This document shows positions 25,153 through 32,687 of a DNA stretch of 64,000 nt, one piece after another. The stretch comes from Gaoshiqia hydrogeniformans (GTDB lineage: Bacteria; Bacteroidota; Bacteroidia; Bacteroidales; Prolixibacteraceae). A program made the position numbers and the translations under genes. The stretch covers positions 1,922,001 through 1,986,000 of the forward strand of contig NZ_CP186334.1 of the NCBI RefSeq assembly GCF_049347105.1. The letters run 5' to 3'. Within the stretch, counting starts at the first letter, position 1. Each line of letters starts with the position of its first letter. The notes under the pieces are model-generated. The model saw only the letters and a list, made by a program, of their open reading frames with translations. It searched no databases and was not told where the DNA came from.

Positions 25153-25572
25153 ATGAAAATGAAAAACAAACTGACAGCTTTTCTGATGCTGCTGACATTA
25201 AGCCTGGCGCTTCCCCTGCTTTCTCCGGCACAGGGAAAAAAGCCGGGAGGTCCGCCGCCCTGGGCGCCGGCACACGGCTACCGGGCTAAAACCCGGCATG
25301 TATACTTCCCCGAGCACAACTTCTACTACGATGTACAAAAGGGGGTGTATATTTACCTGAACGGGCGAAACTGGCAAGTAGGTGTCAATCTGCCCTTAGC
25401 CTTTGTGGATGTTAACCTGAGAAGGGCGGCTAAAGTGGAGTTGGACCTGCATACCGATAGGCCCCAGCAGTACAATGCCGAACATATCGCGAACTATAAG
25501 GATAAGGGAAAAAGCGGCGGTTGGGCGACGAAAGGGAAGACCGGTCATCCCGGGAAGGGAAATAAAAATTGA
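25153..25572 (+). CDS. Small secreted basic protein, unknown function
   Basis: 139 aa. A signal peptide (about 1-28, cleavage after SPAQG) is followed by a Pro/Gly-rich patch (KKPGGPPPWAP). Then comes a compact segment with conserved-looking aromatics (RHVYFPEHNFYYDVQKGVY, YLNGRNWQVG), and a lysine/glycine-rich tail (DKGKSGGWATKGK). The YFP-HNFYYD segment resembles small periplasmic proteins common in Bacteroidota, without known function. Followed by a strong terminator. Confidence 0.7.
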   Translation: MKMKNKLTAFLMLLTLSLALPLLSPAQGKKPGGPPPWAPAHGYRAKTRHVYFPEHNFYYDVQKGVYIYLNGRNWQVGVNLPLAFVDVNLRRAAKVELDLHTDRPQQYNAEHIANYKDKGKSGGWATKGKTGHPGKGNKN

Positions 25573-25619
25573 TCAGGCCTTGATGGCCTGTAAGCGCACG
25601 GTTGGCTGACTATAAACGA

Positions 25620-25656
25620 AATGTCCCGGACTTTACACGGTCCGGGACATTTTTTA
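25620..25656. terminator. Strong bidirectional terminator
   Basis: ATGTCCCGGAC (to 25631) pairs perfectly with GTCCGGGACAT (from 25640), flanked by A- and T-rich runs. It separates the convergent small secreted protein gene and folA; the folA stop lies at the edge of the T tract. Confidence 0.92.
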
Positions 25657-26148
25657 TTTTCGTTTCAGATTGATGTATGAGTAATCGAATTGGTTCTTCC
25701 CGTCGTAGAAGTCTTCCCGGCTGAGTTCTTCCCATTCTTCGTATTTCACTTCCGGGAAATAAACATCAGCGTCAAAATCTTTATGAACCAGGGTGAGGTA
25801 AAGTTTCCCGGCCAAAGGATAAAACTGGCGGTAAATCATCCCGCCGCCAATCACAAATACTTCCTGCTCGTCTTTTACTTTCCCAATGGCTTCTTCGATC
25901 GAAAAAACCGTTTCGCATCCTTCAAAATAATCATCGGGTTTATCGGTAATAACAATATGCCGGCGGTTGGGTAAAGGCCATTTGGGCAGCGAGAGCAGGG
26001 TATTTCTGCCCATAATCAGGCTATGGCCCAGAGTAATTTCTTTAAAATGTTTCAGGTCGTTGGGCAGGTGAAAAAGCAAATCGTTGTTTTTGCCGATCGC
26101 GAAGTTTTTGGCAACAGCAACAATAATGGAAATATTTTCGTGGATCAT
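25654..26148 (-). CDS. folA: Dihydrofolate reductase
   Basis: About 164 aa from the ATG at 26148; the open frame extends to 26208, but the family begins at ISIIVAVAKNFAIGKNND. Motifs: LLFHLPNDLKHFK (catalytic acidic residue region), LIMGRNTLLSLP, VFVIGGGMIYRQF and a terminal FDYSYINLKR. It reduces dihydrofolate to tetrahydrofolate with NADPH. It lies directly downstream of thyA on the same strand, the classic thyA-folA pair: ThyA produces dihydrofolate and FolA recycles it. Confidence 0.95.
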   Translation of the reverse strand: MIHENISIIVAVAKNFAIGKNNDLLFHLPNDLKHFKEITLGHSLIMGRNTLLSLPKWPLPNRRHIVITDKPDDYFEGCETVFSIEEAIGKVKDEQEVFVIGGGMIYRQFYPLAGKLYLTLVHKDFDADVYFPEVKYEEWEELSREDFYDGKNQFDYSYINLKRK

Positions 26149-26214
26149 GGTTTTTGAATTTATGATGCCGTTCCGGAGTAAGCCGCTGTTGGCTGAGCTC
26201 CCGTACAACTGTTT

Positions 26215-27009
26215 TTAAACCGAAACTTTTCCGCGAATATGGGGATCGGCCTCGTAATTAACTAACTCAAAATCTTCGTATTTGAAATCGAAGATGGATT
26301 TCACATCCGGGTTGATTTTCATCTCCGGTAATTTTTTGGGCGTACGGGTCAGTTGCAGTTTTACCTGTTCCTGGTGGTTAAGGTAGATGTGCACATCGCC
26401 TCCGGTCCACACAAAATCTCCCGGTTTTAGTCCGCACACCTGGGCCATCATCAAGGTTAACAAGGCATACGATGCAATGTTGAACGGAACACCCAGAAAT
26501 ACATCGCAACTGCGCTGGTAAAGCTGGCACGACAATTTGCCGTCTGCCACATAAAACTGGAACAGCAAATGGCAGGGGGGCAGGTTCATTTGGTCGAGTT
26601 CGCCCACGTTCCAGGCGCTCACGATGTGGCGCCGCGAGTCGGGGTTGTTTTTTATGCTGTCGGCTACCTGGCTGATCTGGTCAATGTGTTTGCCATCGGG
26701 CGTAGGCCACGAGCGCCATTGGTATCCGTAAATATGGCCCAGGTTTCCGTCCTTGTCGGCCCATTCGTTCCAGATTTTAACACCGTTGTCGGTCAGGTAT
26801 TTGATGTTGGTGTCGCCGGCCAGGAACCACAACAATTCGTAAATGATCGATTTTAGGTGTAACTTTTTGGTTGTCAGCGCCGGAAAACCTTCTTCCAGGT
26901 TAAAACGCATCTGGTAACCAAACACACTCATGGTCCCGGTTCCGGTACGGTCGCTTTTCTCTACACCGTTTTTTGTAATATGGTCCAGTAAATCAAGGTA
27001 TTGTCTCAT
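26215..27009 (-). CDS. thyA: Thymidylate synthase ThyA
   Basis: 264 aa, the standard length of the folate-dependent enzyme. Motifs: KSDRTGTGTMSVFGYQMRF, WFLAGDTNIKYL, IYGYQWRSW, the catalytic cysteine loop LPPCHLLFQFYV, SCQLYQRSCDVFLGVPFNIA and GGDVHIYLNH. It methylates dUMP to dTMP using 5,10-methylene-THF. It is followed by folA 66 bp later, so the two form a probable operon. Confidence 0.97.
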   Translation of the reverse strand: MRQYLDLLDHITKNGVEKSDRTGTGTMSVFGYQMRFNLEEGFPALTTKKLHLKSIIYELLWFLAGDTNIKYLTDNGVKIWNEWADKDGNLGHIYGYQWRSWPTPDGKHIDQISQVADSIKNNPDSRRHIVSAWNVGELDQMNLPPCHLLFQFYVADGKLSCQLYQRSCDVFLGVPFNIASYALLTLMMAQVCGLKPGDFVWTGGDVHIYLNHQEQVKLQLTRTPKKLPEMKINPDVKSIFDFKYEDFELVNYEADPHIRGKVSV

Positions 27010-27166
27010 GCTGTACTTCTTTCAGAAAAATCGATATCCCGATGATGAATGAATGGGGAAAGTTACAGGTTTTCGGTTGAATACCCAAAATCCGACAGAA
27101 AAGTTCGTGGTAAAAAAAGCGCGGATGTTGTTCCGCGCTCCGGTGAAGGGATTTTGAAACACAGTA

Positions 27167-28162
27167 TTACTCAAATATCTCCTGTTCTGCAATAAATCCT
27201 TCAGAAATGACCGTCATACGGATATTTTGTTTGTTTACTACCTGGCCGTTCAGCAGAATAGCCGGTACGAGGCGGTGTCCGTTGTTCACGGTAAAGCCCA
27301 TATTCTCGGACGGGTTTTTGCCTTTGGCCATCTTGATTGCCGCATCGGCGGCATTAAATGCCAACGATTCGATCGGCTTGTAAACTGTAATTGTTTGGTT
27401 CCCCAGAATGATATTGCGAATAGCCCCGATATCGGCGTCCTGCCCGGCAACCAGCACTTTGCCGGCTAACCCGTGTTCCTGAAGCGCTCTGATAACCCCG
27501 TCGGCCAGGGCGTCGTTTCCTGCAATCACCGCGTTAATTTCCTGTCCGCCCGCAATAATGGGTTTCATCATGACATAGGCGTCTTCAGGCTCCCAGCGTT
27601 TGACAAACTGGTGGCTGATCAGTTTGATATCGCCTTTGTCGATGAGCGGTTGCAAAACATTCATCCAGCCCAGGTGAAGCTGAAACGAGTTGTTGTCGGA
27701 CGTGGGGCCCCCAATTAGGACATAGTTGCCGGTTGGTTGTACGGTTGTCAAAAAGTTGGCCTGTTGCTCACCCACATTGATGTTGTCGGTTGATACATAG
27801 AAATCGATATCGCTGTCTTTGATTAACCGGTCGTATGAAATGACCGGGATGTTTTGCTTTTTTGCCATTTTTACAATGCCTGCCGCAACGGTCATGTCAA
27901 CCGGAATAATCACCAGCACATCCACGCCGGCGTTAATCAACTCCAAACCTTGTTGGAATTGTACCGAGGCGTCCGAATCAGCTACCTTAACCGTAACCGA
28001 CCCTCCGAGCTCATTTACTTTCTTTACGAAAGAATCCCGGTCTTTTGCCCAACGCTCCCGGGCGGTTGTATCCATCAACAAACCAATTTCGGGCTGTTGT
28101 TTGCATCCGGCTAACAGCAAAAGAACCAGTAAGATCTGAAAAATCACATGGAATTGCTTCAT
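27167..28162 (-). CDS. Periplasmic sugar-binding lipoprotein (RbsB/XylF-like), orphan
   Basis: 331 aa. The lipoprotein signal ends in LLAGC (Cys at about 20). A type I periplasmic binding fold follows: PEIGLLMDTTARERWAKD, GVDVLVIIPVDMTVAAGIV, VISYDRLIKDSDIDFYVS, NAVIAGNDALADGVIRAL and VAGQDADIGAIRNI, most like xylose-binding proteins. No ABC ATPase or permease genes are nearby. The upstream gene on the same strand (128 bp away) is a CNT nucleoside transporter. It may bind ribose, nucleosides or another sugar for a distant transporter or a sensor kinase (inference). Confidence 0.88.
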   Translation of the reverse strand: MKQFHVIFQILLVLLLLAGCKQQPEIGLLMDTTARERWAKDRDSFVKKVNELGGSVTVKVADSDASVQFQQGLELINAGVDVLVIIPVDMTVAAGIVKMAKKQNIPVISYDRLIKDSDIDFYVSTDNINVGEQQANFLTTVQPTGNYVLIGGPTSDNNSFQLHLGWMNVLQPLIDKGDIKLISHQFVKRWEPEDAYVMMKPIIAGGQEINAVIAGNDALADGVIRALQEHGLAGKVLVAGQDADIGAIRNIILGNQTITVYKPIESLAFNAADAAIKMAKGKNPSENMGFTVNNGHRLVPAILLNGQVVNKQNIRMTVISEGFIAEQEIFE

Positions 28163-28290
28163 ATCGGAGATTTTTTTGTTAATACTAATCTCTGTTACGT
28201 ATGAAGCCTCAACTAGGTTAAATATTCAAAAACATCACCGGTAAGTGTCAGCACGACGCGTCATCTGTATGCACGTCCCGTCCCTGATGA

Positions 28291-29757
28291 TTAACCGAGG
28301 ATCATCCCGATGATGGTGGCCGACATGAGCGAAGCCAGCGTTCCGGCCAGCAGGGCATATAAACCAAGACGCGACAACGCTACCCGTTTGTTTGGCGCCA
28401 ATGCCCCGATTCCGCCGATTTGAATGCCAATGGAGGCAAAATTGGCAAAACCGCATAATACGTAAGTGGCCATGATCACCGATTTCTGCTCAACGAAAGC
28501 GCCGGCTGCCTTTAAGTCGGACAAGCTGATGTAGCCGATAAATTCGGTCAGGATCAGTTTTTCGCCCAGTAACCGGCCGGCAAGCATGATGTCCTGCGGG
28601 CAGATGCCAATCAGCCACATGATGGGGGCAAACAGGTAACCCAGCAGAAACTGGAGCGACAGTTCATGGAACCGACCGTTGGTTCCGGTTGCAATCAGTT
28701 CATTCAGTCCGGTCCACGAACCAAATTTACCGATCGTAAAGTTAAACATGGCGATCAAGGCCAGGAAAGCGAGCAGCATGCCGGCCACATTGACGGCCAG
28801 TTTTATTCCGTCGGTGGTCCCGTTGGTGATGGCGTCGAGGGTGTTGCTGCCAATTTTATCTTTGCTGACTTCTACATCTTTATTCACCGAGTCGGGATTT
28901 GGAAAGATCATCTTCGAAAAAATAACGGCCCCGGGTGCAGCCATAACCGAAGCGGTGAGCAGGTGTTTGGCAAATTCGAGCCGGAGCAGGGGGTCATCCC
29001 CTCCCAGCATGCCAATGTAAGCGGCCAAAACGCCTCCGGCCATCGTCGCCATTCCACCGGTCATCACGAGCATCATTTCGGAATCATTCATTTTCGACAG
29101 GTAGGCTTTTATCATCAGGGGCGATTCGGTTTGGCCTAAAAAGATGTTCCCGGCCACCGAAAGCGCCTCCGCGCCCGATAATTTCATCAGCCGGGTGAAA
29201 AGCCAAGCCAGGGCCCATACGATCCGCTGGATGATTCCCCAGTAAAACAGCAGGCTGGTCAGAGCAGAGAAGAAAATGATGGTCGGCAAAATCTGGAAAG
29301 CGAATATGGATCCGAATTGGTTCATGTCGATCAGCGAACCAAACAGGAATTCGCTTCCAACTTTGGTGAAATCGAGTATTTTTACAAAGATCCTCCCGAA
29401 AAAATCGAAGCCGGCGCGAATAAACGGGACATACAGCACCCCTACCGCCAGAACAAGCTGAAAAATCAATCCTACGCCAACCGATTTCCAGGGAATGTGT
29501 TTCCGGTTTCGGGAAAAAAGCGCCCCCAGGGCAACCAAAACCAGCATACCCAACAGGCCGCGCAGGATCGTCATGAAACTGAATGAACGCTGATGCCCGG
29601 ATGATAACAGGATATTTGATGTGTTACCGGACGGACTTTCAGTCAGGATTTCTTCGGTCGGGACGACCGGTTCTTCCTGCGAAGCGGCTGAGGCAATACC
29701 GGATACGGAACCGACCAGAAAGATCAGCAGGGTGAGCCCGAGGATAACTTGTTTCAT
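28291..29757 (-). CDS. Concentrative nucleoside transporter (NupC/CNT family) with signal-peptide-bearing extension
   Basis: 488 aa. The CNT core spans about residue 65 to the end (PWKSVGVGLIFQLVLAVGVL, LPTIIFFSALTSLLFYWGII, FLGQTESPLMIKAYL, MTGGMATMAGGVLAAYIG, ANFASIGIQIGGIGALAPN). The QTESP-like motif and GxxP region mark Na+- or H+-coupled nucleoside symport. The first ~25 residues look like a cleavable signal peptide (VGSVSGIASAASQ), followed by a ~30-residue polar linker, an extension absent from E. coli NupC. It lies 10 bp downstream of the bifunctional nuclease gene on the same strand. Confidence 0.92.
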   Translation of the reverse strand: MKQVILGLTLLIFLVGSVSGIASAASQEEPVVPTEEILTESPSGNTSNILLSSGHQRSFSFMTILRGLLGMLVLVALGALFSRNRKHIPWKSVGVGLIFQLVLAVGVLYVPFIRAGFDFFGRIFVKILDFTKVGSEFLFGSLIDMNQFGSIFAFQILPTIIFFSALTSLLFYWGIIQRIVWALAWLFTRLMKLSGAEALSVAGNIFLGQTESPLMIKAYLSKMNDSEMMLVMTGGMATMAGGVLAAYIGMLGGDDPLLRLEFAKHLLTASVMAAPGAVIFSKMIFPNPDSVNKDVEVSKDKIGSNTLDAITNGTTDGIKLAVNVAGMLLAFLALIAMFNFTIGKFGSWTGLNELIATGTNGRFHELSLQFLLGYLFAPIMWLIGICPQDIMLAGRLLGEKLILTEFIGYISLSDLKAAGAFVEQKSVIMATYVLCGFANFASIGIQIGGIGALAPNKRVALSRLGLYALLAGTLASLMSATIIGMILG

Positions 29758-29767
29758 TCGTCAGGAG

Positions 29768-30361
29768 TTATTTTTTTCGTCGGTTAATTTCATCGCGTAT
29801 TTTCGATGCCCGTTCGTAGTTCTCGTTTTTGATCGCTTCATTCATCATGTCGGTCAGTTCTTTTACCGTGAACCGGTCAAACTCGGATTCTTTCTTCTGA
29901 CTTTTTCGCTCGTCTTCCTCGCCCTCAAAGTCGGCCATCGACGGGCTTTCCGGATCCAGGATGATTCCGGCTTTGCTCAAAATATCTTCGGTGGTATAAA
30001 TCGGGCACTTAAACCGTAAGGCCAGGGCAACAGCATCCGAGGTCCTGGAGTCGATCCGGGTTTCCTGGTTTCCCATTTCACAAACCAGTTCCGAAAAGAA
30101 AATCCCTTCTTCCAGTTTGTAGATGATGACTTCGGAGATATGAATATCGAAAGCGACAGACAAGTTTTTAAACAAATCGTGGGTAAGCGGACGAGGTGGT
30201 TTCAGCCCTTCAAGCTGGATGGCAATGGCCTGGGCTTCAACTGGTCCGATGATAATCGGAATCCTCCGGTCCCCGTTTTCTTCGGCCAGAACCAGCGCGT
30301 AAGCGCCGGATTGAGTTTGGCTAACAGACAGGCCCAGAATGTTTAATCGTACTTTTTGCAT
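29768..30361 (-). CDS. Bifunctional nuclease (BFN/DUF151) with C-terminal UVR motif
   Basis: 197 aa. The BFN domain covers about 1-130 (NILGLSVSQTQSGAYALVL, RRIPIIIGPVEAQAIAIQL, RPLTHDLF, DSRTSDAVALALRFKCPIY). A UvrB/UvrC-type UVR motif closes the protein (ELTDMMNEAIKNENYERAS). The combination is usual in Bacteroidota. Members of the family have reported RNase/DNase activity, but the cellular role is not settled. It precedes the CNT gene by 10 bp. A TATATTTG element on the minus strand at 30388-30395 may be its promoter. Confidence 0.9.
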   Translation of the reverse strand: MQKVRLNILGLSVSQTQSGAYALVLAEENGDRRIPIIIGPVEAQAIAIQLEGLKPPRPLTHDLFKNLSVAFDIHISEVIIYKLEEGIFFSELVCEMGNQETRIDSRTSDAVALALRFKCPIYTTEDILSKAGIILDPESPSMADFEGEEDERKSQKKESEFDRFTVKELTDMMNEAIKNENYERASKIRDEINRRKK

Positions 30362-30387
30362 AATACAAGCCGAGAAGGTGTAATGAG

Positions 30388-30395
30388 CAAATATA
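30388..30395 (-). promoter_or_regulatory. Candidate -7 element for the BFN/CNT operon
   Basis: The minus strand reads TATATTTG, 27 bp before the start at 30361. No TTG at the standard -33 distance. Confidence 0.45.
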
Positions 30396-30513
30396 ACAAT
30401 TGTTTTACTGAATCGCGTTACCTTAGCCGGATTCTTAACCGGTTATTTTCCCCAACAAGTAGGAAGACAGATCGTTTGGCTTTTCATTTTTACTAAAAAA
30501 GAATCTGAAATTT

Positions 30514-30543
30514 TTGGCAGTCGTTAAAAAATAGCTACTTTTG
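30514..30543 (+). promoter_or_regulatory. rplU-rpmA promoter, full Bacteroidota consensus
   Basis: TTG at 30514-30516, a 19-bp spacer, then TACTTTTG at 30536-30543, matching TTG-N19-TAnnTTTG. This leaves a leader of roughly 75 nt before the L21 start at 30626. Confidence 0.82.
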
Positions 30544-30625
30544 CAGACCAAAGTTTCGGGCAGGCTCAACAAGTGGACTTTCAAACGATTTCCCGCCTTC
30601 CGAAGAAAATAAAAAATAGCACAAG

Positions 30626-30937
30626 ATGTACGCGATTGTAGAAATTGCCGGACAGCAATTCCGTGTCGAGAAAGACAAAAAATTGTTTGTTCACCGCCTC
30701 GAAACAGCAGCAGGCGAAAATGTAGAATTTGAGAAAGTTCTTTTGGTTGACAACGAAGGCGCCATTAAAATCGGCACCCCGGTTGTCGAAGGAGCTAAAG
30801 TAACCGCCAAAGTATTGGACCACCTGAAAGGTGAAAAAGTAATCGTCTTCAAAAAGAAAAGAAGAAAAGGTTACAAAAAGAAAAATGGTCACCGGCAGTA
30901 TTTAACTCAGATTCAGATTGAAGAAATTATTGGATAA
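30626..30937 (+). CDS. rplU: 50S ribosomal protein L21
   Basis: 103 aa, the usual length. Begins MYAIVEIAGQQFRVEKDKK and contains VVEGAKVTAKVLDHLKGEK, KKRRKGYKKKNGHRQYLT and IQIEEI, all diagnostic of L21. Followed after 21 bp by rpmA in the conserved rplU-rpmA order. L21 binds 23S rRNA and needs L20 for stable assembly. Confidence 0.98.
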   Translation: MYAIVEIAGQQFRVEKDKKLFVHRLETAAGENVEFEKVLLVDNEGAIKIGTPVVEGAKVTAKVLDHLKGEKVIVFKKKRRKGYKKKNGHRQYLTQIQIEEIIG

Positions 30938-30958
30938 CCCTAAAAACATTCATTAACC

Positions 30959-31225
30959 ATGGCTCATAAGAAAGGTGTCGGTAGTTCGAAGAACGGACGC
31001 GAATCGGAAAGTAAACGACTCGGCGTAAAAATCTACGGCGGTCAGGTTTGCAAAGCTGGCAACATTTTGGTTCGTCAGCGCGGAACTTCTCATCATCCTG
31101 GTGATAATGTTGGTCTGGGAAAAGATCATACGTTATTTGCCCTGATTGATGGCACTGTCGTTTTCAGAAAGAAAAAAGACAACAGGTCGTATGTGTCTGT
31201 TGAGCCCGTTGTGGCAGCAAACTAA
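30959..31225 (+). CDS. rpmA: 50S ribosomal protein L27
   Basis: 88 aa. The N-terminus MAHKKGVGSSKNGRESESKR is the mature form without the cleavable extension known in Firmicutes. RLGVKIYGGQ, GNILVRQRGT and VGLGKDHTLFA are diagnostic. The flexible N-terminus reaches the peptidyl-transferase centre. Last gene of the rplU operon, ending in a clear terminator. Confidence 0.98.
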   Translation: MAHKKGVGSSKNGRESESKRLGVKIYGGQVCKAGNILVRQRGTSHHPGDNVGLGKDHTLFALIDGTVVFRKKKDNRSYVSVEPVVAAN

Positions 31226-31250
31226 GACGATATTAAGATAAGCAAAAAAG

Positions 31251-31286
31251 AATCTCCTGTCTGGTTTGAGGCAGGAGATTTTTTAT
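31251..31286 (+). terminator. Intrinsic terminator after rpmA
   Basis: AATCTCCTG (31251-31259) pairs with CAGGAGATT (31272-31280), then a T-rich tract. It lies 25 bp after the L27 stop. Confidence 0.9.
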
Positions 31287-31412
31287 TTTATAACTTTGGC
31301 CGGCAGAACCAAACAACACCGGATCTGATCGGTAAATTGGTCTGAGTTTTTGTTTTTAGTACGATATCGAAAATAGTAAAATCGGGTCAGTGACCTTAAA
31401 AATCTGTTCAAA

Positions 31413-32687
31413 ATGCTCAATCTACGTTTTATTCAGGAAAACCCCGAATTGGTTGTTGAAAAGCTGAAAAAGAAAAATTTCGATGCAGCCGGTATTGTCG
31501 GTCAAATCATCGATCTGTATAAAAAGAAGAATGAAACTCAGGCAAAAGCCGACCAGGTGAAAGCCGAGATGAATAAATTGTCGAAAGAGATCGGGCAGTT
31601 ATTCCGCGAAGGAAAACAGGATGAAGCCAACTTGGCCAAAGAGCGTACCACCGAGCTGAAAGAAACCATCAAACAGTTGGATGACGATTTTTCGAAGATT
31701 GACGAACAGGTATTTGAATTACAGGTGCAACTGCCCAACCTGCCCGCCGAACTGGTACCCGCGGGGAGAACGCCCGAAGACAACCTGGTGGTGAAATCAG
31801 GCGGCAACCTGCCTGCTCTCGGCGCCGGTAAATTGCCCCACTGGGAGTTGGCCTCGAAATACAATCTGATCGATTTTGAATTGGGCGTAAAACTGACCGG
31901 AGCCGGGTTCCCGGTATACAAAGGGAAAGGCGCCCGCTTGCAGCGGGCACTGATCAACTTCTTTTTAAATGAAGCGGACAAAGCAGGCTACCTCGAAATT
32001 CAACCCCCGCTGATGGTGAACGAAGACAGCGGCTTTGGTACCGGCCAGCTGCCCGATAAAGAAGGGCAGATGTACCATGTGACCGAAGATAATTTGTACC
32101 TGATTCCCACGGCCGAAGTGCCGGTAACCAACCTGTACCGCGATGTGATTGTGGAAGCCAAAGACCTTCCCGTAAAAAATACCGCTTACAGCGCCTGCTT
32201 CCGCCGCGAGGCCGGCTCGTACGGCAAAGATGTACGCGGATTGAACCGCCTGCACCAATTTGACAAAGTGGAGATTGTGCAAATTGCCCATCCCGACAAC
32301 AGCTACCAGGTGCTGGACGAAATGGTGGCCCATGTGGAAAGCCTGGTCCGGAAACTGGGATTGCCTTACCGCATCCTGCGTTTGTGCGGCGGCGATATGA
32401 GCTTCACCTCGGCCCTTACTTACGACTTTGAAGTGTTTTCCGCAGCCCAGGAAAAATGGCTCGAAGTGAGTTCGGTTTCCAATTTTGAATCGTTCCAGGC
32501 CAACCGGCTGAAACTGCGTTACCGCGACGAGCAAACCAAAAAACCGGTTATCGCCCACACCTTGAACGGCAGCGCCCTGGCCCTGCCGCGCATTGTGGCT
32601 GCCTTGCTTGAGAATAACCAAACTCCCGAAGGTATCCGTGTGCCCGAAGTATTGGTTCCGTTTTGCGGATTCGATTTGATTAACTGA
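31413..32687 (+). CDS. serS: Seryl-tRNA synthetase
   Basis: 424 aa. An N-terminal coiled-coil arm (about 30-105) is followed by the class II catalytic core: motif 2 around FRREAGSYGKDVRGLNRLHQ and motif 3 around LNGSALALPRIVAALLENNQ. TAEVPVTN is the serine-site TxE motif. It charges tRNA-Ser with serine. The start ATG 31413 gives the usual MLNLRFIQENPE. Its last 8 bp overlap the convergent malic enzyme gene. Confidence 0.97.
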   Translation: MLNLRFIQENPELVVEKLKKKNFDAAGIVGQIIDLYKKKNETQAKADQVKAEMNKLSKEIGQLFREGKQDEANLAKERTTELKETIKQLDDDFSKIDEQVFELQVQLPNLPAELVPAGRTPEDNLVVKSGGNLPALGAGKLPHWELASKYNLIDFELGVKLTGAGFPVYKGKGARLQRALINFFLNEADKAGYLEIQPPLMVNEDSGFGTGQLPDKEGQMYHVTEDNLYLIPTAEVPVTNLYRDVIVEAKDLPVKNTAYSACFRREAGSYGKDVRGLNRLHQFDKVEIVQIAHPDNSYQVLDEMVAHVESLVRKLGLPYRILRLCGGDMSFTSALTYDFEVFSAAQEKWLEVSSVSNFESFQANRLKLRYRDEQTKKPVIAHTLNGSALALPRIVAALLENNQTPEGIRVPEVLVPFCGFDLIN

